Shown: positions 51,344 to 62,100 of the stretch, piece after piece | How positions within the stretch are numbered: the stretch's first letter is position 1 | Layout of the letters: every line of letters begins with the position of its first letter | Assembly (NCBI GenBank): GCA_031216445.1 | Contig: CM062214.1 | Coordinates: forward strand, 15,468,001 to 15,532,000 | Source: Lateolabrax maculatus | Taxonomy: Eukaryota > Chordata > Actinopteri > Acropomatiformes > Lateolabracidae | DNA length: 64,000 bases | Direction of reading: 5' to 3' | Notes under the pieces: generated by a model | Seen by the model: the letters and a program-made list of their open reading frames with translations, nothing else | What the model was told of the DNA's origin: nothing | Databases searched by the model: none | Position numbers and translations under genes: made by a program

Positions 51344-53339
51344 AGAGCCCCGATCAAGCCTCCAGTCACCAGCCGGTCAGAGAGAGAGGGAGGGGTTAGA
51401 CATGGAGATAAAAGAAAGAGCAGGGGTCCTTAGAGCTATCGTTATGATATTATTATTCAACTCCATTTCAATTTGTAAGACTGAGTGGCAAATGTTATAA
51501 GACGTGTCAGGACATATCTAAAGTAAAATCTCAAACTGATACAGTAAGACTTAAAAAAAATCTCAGTTAGCTGGACTGAATTATATGCACAAGCAGGTGG
51601 TATCAGGTACTTGGTGCAATTCAGATGACGTTTGCAGGAGAAGGATGTTCAAAGAAAATTGTTAAACAATAGGCGGTAGATAATTGTAGTCACTGGTCTA
51701 GTCAGACACTTACATGTAGTTGCTGTATTGCTGTTGTGCTTGCAAGTTGCAAACAATCAGAGAAAGTTGTGTTGCTTTCAGGTTGAGGACCCTTACATAT
51801 GATGTTCACTGCAAGAACGATCTTTTAAAATCATGCTGTAACCATACAAGACCTTTATCTCAAGTGGCCTCTTCTAATTTATTGATTCAGTCGATCAGGA
51901 GATACAGAGAACATGGAGTTAATTAATACTATACAAGAATTTTGATCACTCAGTAAATAATTGCAGCAGTTGAGACTACTTTAGTGAGTAAATGAAACAA
52001 TGCTGTTGGAGGTAAAAACAAAAGAGCAACAGAATTTATTGCAATAATGACATACTATTCATTTTATAATTTAAAAAAGTAGGATATATACATGTGCAAT
52101 TAAGATAATGCGAACCTGTCCAGTTGAACTGGTGAGAAAATCAACATGTTCACATTTGTGTAACAATTCATCAGTAATATAAGCCAAAGCTGTTATTTTG
52201 TGTTGTTTTGTACAGTTGCTACGGTTTCCTAACAATTCACTCAAATGCACCATTTCTTTCACCATAGTTTTTATTTTTTATTGTGCTTTATTGCAAACAG
52301 TGTAAAGTCATGTAAACCAGATCTTGAATCGGTATCTAAAGCCATGAACATTTGCTGTTCTGTTTGTATAATTGAAAATTTGAGCCAAACATTTTCTTTT
52401 TGTTGTGTAAATAACGACTTTAATATATATCACCAGGGTGTAAGTACATACTGAATGTACTGTACGACCACCATTTTCAAGAAAAGTATATTTTTGTGGA
52501 TTACAGCCAAGTTTACAAGAGTAGACCCTTAAAAAGTAGATCATTCACTGGTCAATATTTGCTATTTTACTGTAATCTCTTCTAAATTGAATATACAACA
52601 TAACCTCCCATGTGTTTTTGTTCCAGATGGACAATTTGTGTTTTTTCTCTCTTTGTTAGTGGTGACTGTTTGTCCTGAAGACATTGTAACAACAATGCGG
52701 TGAGGTTGAAGTTCCACTATTTTCATATTTGTGAAGGATGATCACAAGGCTAGGGGAAATAGGGTTCTTCCCTCCTATTGTGTTAGCTTGTGTTAGTTGT
52801 ATACCAGCATTTGCTGAATACACTGCCAACATTCAAACCCAAGGTCCCAGCCCCACACTGAAGAATAATCTATTGTTATTGCATGGAGCTCAACTGAAAG
52901 ACATGCCATCTCTCAAGCCCTTTCCACTATCCTGTTATTGGTTCAGAGAATTTAAGCAGAAGACATAAACGTGGTAGAAGTGGCTGCTGACCTTCACAGA
53001 AAACTCATCATGCCTGTGCCCATATAGGTGGTTGTAAATATCGCAGTCTACTTGAAATGTCAGTCATAATTATGTACAAAAATACTCATGTGTTTTCTTA
53101 ATTGGCCCCTGAAATGTTCTTATCATACATCAATGCCCCATTACTAGTAAGAGTACTATAGGTCTTGGAAACTTAGGAATTTGAAGGCGTTGAAGTCATG
53201 TACGCGGAAGGTGTTGCGACGCAACAGGCGGATGCCTGTGTTATCACACCATGCAGAGACAGAAAAGGGGAAAAGGGGGTTGTGACTTGTTTTTCTTCTC
53301 CATCATCACAGAAGCAAAAAAATTCAGCCGCTAATTCTT

Positions 53340-53362
53340 AACAACAACAACAACAACAACAA
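53340..53362. repeat. (CAA)n microsatellite
   Basis: A pure CAA/ACA repeat, probably in the mef2a 3' UTR. Confidence 0.9.
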
Positions 53363-54476
53363 CGCAGTGTCATTGACTTCAATCTCATTGCTGGATTGCA
53401 CACAGTTGTATGAGAAGTTTGCTGTACGAGAAAGGTATCACTCTGCACTCGCCGTGACATATCTTGTGTGCGTTTCTGAGGTTTCTGTCCGCTCCGCCCC
53501 ATCATCAACTCCATGGTAGTTCTCAGTATACACCCGTAATGATCTATGCAGTTTTAGCCCCAAATCATTTGACATATACAGATTACGATGTCATTACAGG
53601 TCATATATTAGTCCACAAAGCATTAGGAAGAAGAGCATCTGAAGGTAGACTGTTAGCCTTTTATCCTGAAGTGCCACTGCTGGAGCTTACTGGACTACAA
53701 GTTACATAAAATACATTTTATTAAATGATTGATTTGGATTCCCCCGGGGCAATCTCTTCATGTTCATATACATTGGTAGACACACTTTACATAATGTATA
53801 GTAATCCATTATGTAATCCAGTTTAACACAGCTGGTAAAATAGCAATAATAAATGACTACAACAAAAATTGTCTGCCCGTCTTGGCAGCAACCACCTCGT
53901 AGTTGAGCACACACTTTAGCACTTGATAACTTATCAGGGAATTTTGTAGTTTCTCTATCTACAGTATATGCACAGTTAGGAAATGCCTTATCCCAAAGAA
54001 AAATTATGCCATTTTTCTTCTATTTTCTCTCGGTTAAAAAAAAACAGACAATGCAGATATAACCCAAACCTGACCAGACCTGCCTCGTCTCAGAAAAGAC
54101 TCGCACAATAAAATGCACGGTGAATGCACTGTGATACACTCTGTTTTGGTCTATGTCCAAATTGTGCACAACTGATGAATGTGAAAAGAAAGGGTAATCA
54201 ATGAACCTTTGTAGACAACTTTCTTCACTTTGCTGTGTAAGAGTACACTGCTTTGCTTCATGGCTTTTATAAACAGAACTATGTGTTTGGTAAGTGTTTG
54301 TAGTTGATAGTTCACTTAACTAAAGAAGCTGTTTTCGGTTTGAACGCTCAGACCGTTTGGCGGCACAAGCTGGACTTTGTTGCCAATAATGAAATTATTT
54401 GTTTCAAAATCGAAAGAGATTTTAAATTAATCTTCATTTTATTTCCCTTGAATGTGTTATTTTATTTTCATCATAC

Positions 54477-54482
54477 AATAAA
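54477..54482 (+). terminator. mef2a: candidate distal mef2a poly(A) signal (AATAAA)
   Basis: A canonical AATAAA, 3.1 kb after the stop codon, with ATTAAA at about 54502 and T-rich DNA after it. Alternatives are 53848 and 54107. Confidence 0.35.
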
Positions 54483-54906
54483 TATTCAAGTGAACTTTTT
54501 ATTAAACAATTAAGATACTATGCTAGATATTGTTGTACAAAATTTGTATTCTTCACAAAAGTACAAATATTGGCTTTTAATGTGTAATTTAGGTTATCTC
54601 TCTTATTCTGTATAAAATGAAGTAAACAACATAGAATTTGTTCTCCTGTGAAGTCCCAAACAGTAGAAACTGTCAACTTTATTAAACACCTCAGTGTATG
54701 CTCAATCTGAACTCACTGTCTATTCATCTTTGAATTTTGCCTAAAATTGCATTTTACTGACTGCACACTGCCATTATCTATCACACAATGATACAAACTG
54801 AACAGACACACTCTGCTGTTAAAATCTTTAAGTAAGAAAATTGTCTGACATACTCATTGAATGAAACCACCACATTCAAAATATTTATTTTAAAAAGATT
54901 GCTGCT

Positions 54907-54943
54907 CAATTTACTGTAAGGATTTCATCCTTACAGTAAATTG
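54907..54943. repeat. 17-bp perfect hairpin with 3-nt loop
   Basis: The arms 54907-54923 and 54927-54943 pair exactly (caatttactgtaaggat) around ttc. It lies just past the likely mef2a 3' end. Confidence 0.88.
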
Positions 54944-54956
54944 GTGCCACCACCAG

Positions 54957-55100
54957 CCAGTAGTGGGAGAAGTACGCAGATTCCCTAGTTATATAAAAGT
55001 AATAATACTATGGTCTGAGAACATAATTACAAGCAAAAGTTCTTATTATGAGTGTAATATTATCATACAGATTAAATTATTGCATTATTATACTATTGTA
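54957..55100. repeat. fragment of the same teleost repeat, opposite orientation
   Basis: gtgggagaagtacgcagattc is followed by a tacaagcaaaagttc-like block, the mirror of the end of the 21.1-kb copy. It is a short, diverged fragment. Confidence 0.45.
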
Positions 55101-55943
55101 TAAAATGACAGCATCTTTGTAATGCTGTAGCCGGTGGTGGTGGGCTTTTAACTGTTTCATACAGTATATGGTTGGGTAGTTAAATCTGTAATAATGTATA
55201 ATATTTTATGAACTGACCAGATGTTTTGAATGCAAATTCGGAATCTGTAAATTATTTAGTAACTGTCTGATAAAAGAACAATATTCACCTGTAAAATGTA
55301 ATTTACTGAAAATATTGAGTAGCTTACCATAAAATTGAAATACTTCAGTAAAGCACCTCGAAAATATAAGCTTCAGCTGATTCTGGATCAGAATTTGAGC
55401 TTTTTTTTTTTTTTAAATTAATTCATTTTTTTGCTCAATATTTGCCGGTATATAATATGGTTTAGTATACAGATCAAATGTAAGCAACATACAGCTGAGA
55501 CCAAAGTGTTTCACAGGTGACATCTAGTGATATATGTCTTTTAGTTTTGAAAGACGACCTCCTGTAGTTCCGCAGTGTGGCCAGCAGGAGGCAGTGTGAT
55601 ACAACACATTACACAGTGCTGTAGGCGGGCTGGCCTGTTCACACACCTTGCTCTCTGACGTACAGGTAAATTGGCGTGCCACCACTGCAGGTCTACAGGT
55701 CACAACAAGTGGAAATATTAGAATAATATAACCTAAAACAACAAGTAGCGAAGATGTGATTAAATATCCTAGTTCCTCAAGTGTGTTGTTTTTAAAATGA
55801 ATAGTTAACTGTCACCTTTACAAATTAACAATTTTGACTCTTTGACTCTGACCATAGACTGTATAAAAGACGAGAATAGTTTCACTCCATGTATCTGATG
55901 GCAGCTGTTTTGGTTTTGGACAGTGCAACAGCAGCAGTTAACT

Positions 55944-56060
55944 GTGAAGTAGCACTTTTACAGCACTTCTACCTTTAAAAGTAGCCTCCATTTTAATGCT
56001 TTGGAATTTTGAATGCTGAACTTTATTTGCATTTTCTCCACTGTGGCATTGCTACTATGA
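55944..56060. repeat. further fragment of the teleost repeat
   Basis: The gtagcacttttacagcactt and ctccactgtggcattgctac blocks resemble the 3' part of the 21.1-kb repeat in the same orientation. Confidence 0.4.
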
Positions 56061-58136
56061 CGAATAAATAAAAAAAAAATATTTAAATTAAATGGAGTAG
56101 CAAAACATAAAACACTGCGAGACAAACAGGGGCTAGGTCAGCTGTGTAGTTAACAGCCTCGATCATTCATGGTTGTTTTCGGTGTGAAGGCTTGCATGTG
56201 CATCGCTCGATATATTTGTCCCCAAGTGCATGTTCTTGGCTTCCTGTCCATCAGACCAGCTGTGCATCAGGCTGGAACAGGTCCAGTGTGCATGTGTAGA
56301 GTAACCAAGCAGGGTTTTGGGCTGTTTGAGTTGTGTGAGAAGAAGGGCGACAGGCCACCTGCCATAGGGGCTTGCCCTGTTCAGATCCCCAGCCCTGCCT
56401 TTCAACTTGGAGCCAAGTTGGGGTTCTTTCATGTGGGCCTGATCTCCTTAAGACATCAGCAAATATTGAACAAGACTCAGTCCAGACTCAAACACATCTG
56501 TTGTCATATAGTCTCCACTGTTAGGCACAGACAAGGGGAGAGAGAGAGGGAGAACACCAGTGGGTCTGTTGCACTGGCTTCTATGTGTGGACACAAAGCT
56601 ATAGTTTATACTTTGCAAACACAAATGCTCACTTTTGACGAGCTTAGGCTAAACCATGTTCCACTGTAAACAAATATGGGGCTGTGTGAAAGAAATGGAG
56701 TTTGGTATGACAAGACAGTCACCGAGTGCCAGATCCATGCTGAAGATCAGGGATGAGATAAAATGAACAGATAGCCAACATTTCATATGCCTCAGCCATG
56801 TTGTAGAATCCATCAGCAGTATTTTTGGGACTGTTTTGGACAGATAAAAAGGACAGTTGTACTGTAGAATTAGGCTAGATTATGGCATTATGTCTCTTTT
56901 TTTTCCCAAACACTTGGACCTATAAGAGAATGCATATTAGAGGAAGTGTAATGCATGCAAGTCTTAAAACAGACAAATAGCCCCACAAATGCAAATATAC
57001 AGTCAAATATTCAAATCAACAATAAACATACTGACAGACAGACAGGAAATAAACAGGCTATTCAACCTGCTGTACTGTGAGTAACTGTTTCATCATAGTT
57101 TCGGTGCTTCAGTGTGTAGGCTTTTTAATCATCACTACAGTGTGTTATATACTCATACTAATATACCGTGTATCTGGCAACAAAGGTATTTGTCTTCAGT
57201 TTTCTTTTCTGATCCCACATACCTGACGTCATACTGTATGTAACTTCTTTCAGAATGGAAGACTTGGGTAGGACTCAACACTTGTATACTGTGGTATTCT
57301 TGTAGTTGTTGAAACTCACCCTGCGAGACTGGTATGGCTAGTTTCACCCAGTTTGGCCTCTCCACCAATCACTTGGCTTCAAAGTTGTCTTCAAGCAGGA
57401 AAGGGCACTATCTACATGTTGTATTGCCCGAAAACACTTCCCCTTTTTTTCATCATAGTTAGGATGGTTGAGCTGCCTTTCTGGAAATTTACTGCTGCTC
57501 TCGGTGGAGACTAATTCAGTGTGTCGCTTTGTCAAGCTGTTCAGCAGAAATCGACTGGACAGGTATAGTATGATGATTTCTTTGTCTAAATATATTGGAT
57601 AATCCAGGAAGTAATGTCATGTAGTATACTTTAGGTTAAGGAATTTATTCAGAAAGGTTTGTGAGATCGTACATTAGGCCTTAACACTAATGGTAAGATT
57701 ATTCTATGATAATGTAGCCCTCCACCTACTGTTGATTTAGCTGATTTACATGTAGTTATAGGTAGGCATTGTAGTGTTTTATTACAAAATGTTGGCCTAC
57801 TATATATTGTCACCTCCTGTAAAGACACCAAATACATCAATACAGTCGGACAGGAAATCTAATGTAGAACACAGGAGGAAAATATTTTCAGCGGTTTTAT
57901 GTTTTTTGGTCGAAGCTAAGTGCGACTATAGCCCAAAACATTTTTGAAGACGTTTATAACCTTAATCAGTGTTCCCCTCTAGTACATTTTACATTTTGTT
58001 GTTGTGGTTATATCATTTCCATGGACTGAGTCTACTGTACATAGGATTCCTTTCTGCATTGTTTTAGGCCTGTACACATGTAACACAAAGCATCTTGATA
58101 TCACAGTTTTTTTTTCATTGAAAGGTAACACTCAAA

Positions 58137-59141
58137 ATGGATGCAAAAAAAAAGACATTCTTGGAGAACTTGCGTCTGAAAACTAAGCTGGTCAACCTGA
58201 AGAAGCCTCGAAAGAAGGCAACTGGCATGCAAGGGAGAAGGCTGGCCCATCGGCGCAGTATTTCCGTACCAGACCTCAGATTTGTGCCAGGTGAAGCATT
58301 TTCCACAGAGAATGCCTTGGTGTCCACAGCCTCTGATGCCATCTTTTTTGGCAATTCCTCTGGTGTGAGCGATACTGATTCTATTGCAAGTGGCTCCGTC
58401 ACTGATGGACCACTTTTCACAGACAAACTGAACGATTCAGTCCCAGAAATTAGACCCAAAGTTCCCACAGATCGCACAGCGGCTGCTTTGAATAGAGTTA
58501 GTGCACCAGTGGAGACACTGACCCTTGAGGAATATGAGGATATGATAAATTCAGGCTCAGAGAAAGAGTTAAACTTGACTCGAGAAGCCTTGTATGCACA
58601 AGTAAATAAAAGAGCCAAGGGAAACGTACCTAGATTCACTTTTGACCCTATTCCTGCACCAAGATCTGTTTTTGCCAACGCACTTTCACCGAGACCAGAC
58701 CTTGTAGAGAGAGAGAGTCTCTCCGGTGAAGACAACCCAGCAGACAGAGTGCTTTCAGATGTTGTTGCTGGAGCACTGGCCAGAGCACACTCAATAGGAA
58801 ACGAAGTGAACTCTTACACAGAAAAGAGGACGACATCATATGAGCAGAGAAAGCCATCATCTGGAAAAGGGACTCCGCCAGCGATCAGACAAAATGCTCC
58901 TGGTGATAGAGTGTCCCTAAGATTGGATATTCCGAGTACTCCTTTGGAGAGCGCAGATGGCACCTCTCTGGACTCTGCCTGTGGCACTCCCAGTGAGGAG
59001 CAAGTCAACATGCCCTGGACGACAGACTCGGAGGAACTGGACCCCGAAGCCTGCTCTCCCTTTCTGGTGAAAGAGTTCTCCACGGAAGAGGCTCTGCTAG
59101 AAGAAGCCCAGTTTGAGGAGGCCTCGGAAGAAAAAGCGGAG
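58137..59141 (+). CDS. mctp2: mctp2 coding exon 1 (disordered N-terminus)
   Basis: A 1005-nt exon of 335 codons, from MDAKKKTFLENLRLK to EEASEEKAE, with donor GTCAGT at 59142. The ATG has A at -3 and G at +4. The first 45 residues are strongly basic and include RRLAHRRSISVPDLR, a PKA-like RRxS site that matches human MCTP2 RRLSLSVPDL. The rest is Ser, Glu and Pro-rich with an acidic end. A T-rich tract ending AAAG at 58124 may be an acceptor, so the transcript probably starts further upstream. Confidence 0.9.
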
Positions 59142-62100
59142 GTCAGTTTTATACAAGTGTATTTAACTGTACGTACAGTCAGAGGATCCTATTATTATTT
59201 GAAGTCTGGAATAACTGTAGACTATGTTATTTTGAATTTGTACTCAGATGTCAAATTAGTGATTTCCTTTAATGGTAATAAATTAAACAGATGAAATTCC
59301 GAAATAATCCAGTCCTGTGGACATCCAGTAACTTTTAGAGCCCCTAGTGCTCTAGAAACATAGATGAAAGTGTAAATCTCATAGGAATTAGATGAAAGTA
59401 TGCAAGCTCTAGTGCCATAATAATATGGTCAAGAAGAGGTGTAAAATAATAAAGGTATTATTAATAAAAACTTGTCACCTGTTACAATAAAACATGAAGC
59501 AACACCACAATAACATGTAATACATTCTCACATCGGACATACACTATATGCGTGCTTTCATTTCACTTTCAAATGGTGTGGTTTAGTTTTTCACACACTT
59601 CAGCTGTTATGCTAAGAGTTGTCCTCAGCCTCTAAGATTGGGAATGGCATGAAATCGACATTCCTTTTCAAAGCCTGAGCTTAGGACTGTGGTTTTATTA
59701 CACTGTATCCCTGGAGCACTAACATATAGACACCGTGTATACTCTATATATACCCATTGTGACAGTAACTATTCAGTCTACTGGTGCAACATATCAAATG
59801 CATCCTCAGATGCTTGGTGGTAAATGTAAAGTGACCACCTCTGACTGGACTTTATATAGCCCTTGGGTATAACTGAAACTAAGACTATTGTGTCCTGTTT
59901 TGTCTAGATACCTCTTAGATACGGAAACCAGTTGAAAACCTGTGTTACTAGTTAAAGACACAATGTGGTGTGGAGAGCTCTACAAAAAGAACACAAAAAG
60001 ACTGATAACATCTCACTTTGCCTTACTGTTGACACTTTACTGCTGATAGCAGTATTTATAGTACATACTGCACATATTGGTTGTGTCACTAAAACACATT
60101 ATCTGTAGTCATAAGGAATACTTGAAATGGTTAAACACCCTTTTTTAAATGAAAGCCATAAATATCATGATGTACGCACACGTAGACATCTCATCTTGAC
60201 TGTACTGTATGAAGTGTTTGAGTTCTGATGCTTGATAAACCTTTTTCTATGTAGACGTCCAGCGAACCGTGTGATTTATTTGACGAAAATATTACAACAG
60301 AAGAGCCTGAGGTGCAAACACCTGCCCCGTTCCAGAGATACCTACTGAGCGTCAACCTAACGCGGGGGAAGAACCTGGTCGTCCGAGACAAGCGTTCCGG
60401 TAGGTCAACAACCATGATGATCCATAAGTCCCGGCCTCTCACAGCCTGTAAGACTAAGAAGCTGTCTTGCATCTTGAGAGAATAATTACTATTTATAAGC
60501 TAACATGAAACTGTTCTCTTAACTGTAGGACTTTTTTGACACACACTTGGATGGATCAGTACAGATCAAGATATGCCAAGATATCAAGATATCAGATTTC
60601 TTGTACATCCTAAAAGAATGCGGTTGTTTGTGTGTTCATCAAGTGTGAGACCTGGATGAAAAACTGCACATACATACAATGTGTATACATCTTGTTAATC
60701 CTGCTGTGTTTATGAGTCAACAGTGGAACCCTGTGATGTGTTTTTGTGTATAAAGGCAAGATGGGCTGTGTCTCTTGTCAAGTGGAGTTGACAAAAAAAA
60801 AAAACAAAAAAGAAAAACATGAGAAATATGCAGTCAGACCTGTAGGACAAAAAGACAGACTGGGACAGACTAATCAGTAGTAATAGGCCCTTTTCAGAGT
60901 AGCCATTTTGTCATGTCATTGAAGGGTAAACAGAGGTGTAATTAATAACATTAATTATGGCCCTGTTCCATTTAGGTAGGCCAGGACCCTGGTATTGTGC
61001 ATGCTGGCTCACTGGAATGGCTGTGACACACTAAATAGAACGGGAGCATAATTAATTTGATCAATCACACCTGTGTTTACCTTGCTATGACATGTCAAAA
61101 TGGCTGCTGTGAAAAGGGCCTATTAAAGAGAACACGCGCTCTGTGCATAAAAAAACACTGGTATTACAACTTATTCAAACAGCTGATTTTTTATTGGTAT
61201 GCCAGGTGAAAGGGTAGTAGATTATTTCTCTCAGATGTTCATAATTCTTCCCTTACAGCTGATGGCTCATACATCTAGCTTTTCTCGAAACAAAGCCTGT
61301 GACTCATTGATTTTGAAGAGAGAGAGAGAGTTGTTATCACTTACCCCACAAATTATAATGTATTTAAATATTACAGGCCACAGCAGTTTTTCTCTTAAAT
61401 TATTTTGTTGATGTCTTTAGGTTTAAGTTTAAATTAGTCTTTTGATTTTTCTATAGGAGTATTAAAGTTAGAAGATATTGTATTAATGTAATCACCCTAA
61501 AGTAATGTATTTGGATCCGTAATTTGGACGCTATTATGAATCCACACACATCCCATCCAGATATAAAATCAAGCAGGAGCTTTGAAAGATAGTTTGAATT
61601 TTAACACATTTCAGTGAATTGATTTTCAAAACTGGATCATTGTTAGAGAATTAATTCCCCATTGAGAATTACTCATTCATCGGTAAGAGAGAAAGACATA
61701 GAGACGTGTGAAATACAAATTTCCACTCATCTTGACTCTACCCAGGCGCAGTAGAATTTGCTTTGGGAAAGCAGTGACCTCAGGTGGCCATAAATGAAAC
61801 CACAGCATATGAGAAAATTCATGTGTGGTCTCATTAAGTGTGATTATTTACTGACAATATTATTTTGACAATTATTTGGACTTAACTTAACACTCACCAC
61901 TGGACTAAATTAGTTTTACTCAAAGTAAACATAATAGTTAAAATTTGCCATTTTAGACTGATGGTGAGAGAAATTTCTCGGAATGATGCTTAACAGTTTT
62001 TTTTTTCCTGCTTGGTGGCAGAAGACCCTCCAAGCCCAGCGCCCTACTCCCTGCTAGTTGAGACCTTACTTTCCCTGACAAGCTGGCACCATGATGATGC

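Larger units (their letters stand above)
51344..54500 (+). other. mef2a: probable mef2a 3' UTR
   Basis: The sequence after the stop is AT-rich with no coding potential. AATAAA signals lie at 53848-53853, 54107-54112 and 54477-54482. The last is followed by an ATTAAA variant and a T/GT-rich stretch and is the likely distal end. Two Pumilio-type TGTAAATA motifs lie at 52406-52413 and 53033-53040. The mammalian Mef2a 3' UTR is reported to repress translation in cis. A CAA repeat (53340-53362) and a 10-bp hairpin (53787-53816) are also present. The true 3' end is inferred. Confidence 0.45.
54501..58136. other. mef2a-mctp2 intergenic region
   Basis: About 3.6 kb without supported genes. It holds a 17-bp perfect hairpin with a 3-nt loop (54907-54943), repeat copies at 54957-55100 and 55944-56070, and a 'gaccatagactgtataaaa' motif (55850-55880) that I recognise as part of a common teleost repeat. 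The mctp2 promoter and any 5' non-coding exons should lie here, but no CpG island or clear core promoter is visible. Confidence 0.6.

Noticed and set aside
55850..55880. TATA-like sequence (gtataaaagac) as an mctp2 promoter
   Set aside because: Embedded in 'gaccatagactgtataaaa', which I recognise as part of a common teleost repeat, and there is no supporting CpG island.
56169..56669. 166-codon open frame in the intergenic region
   Set aside because: Low-complexity segments (RERERE), no recognised family, no exon signals; treated as chance.
58115..58735. 206-codon open frame on the - strand
   Set aside because: Antisense shadow of the long mctp2 exon 1, whose + strand frame matches MCTP2 and continues into C2 exons.
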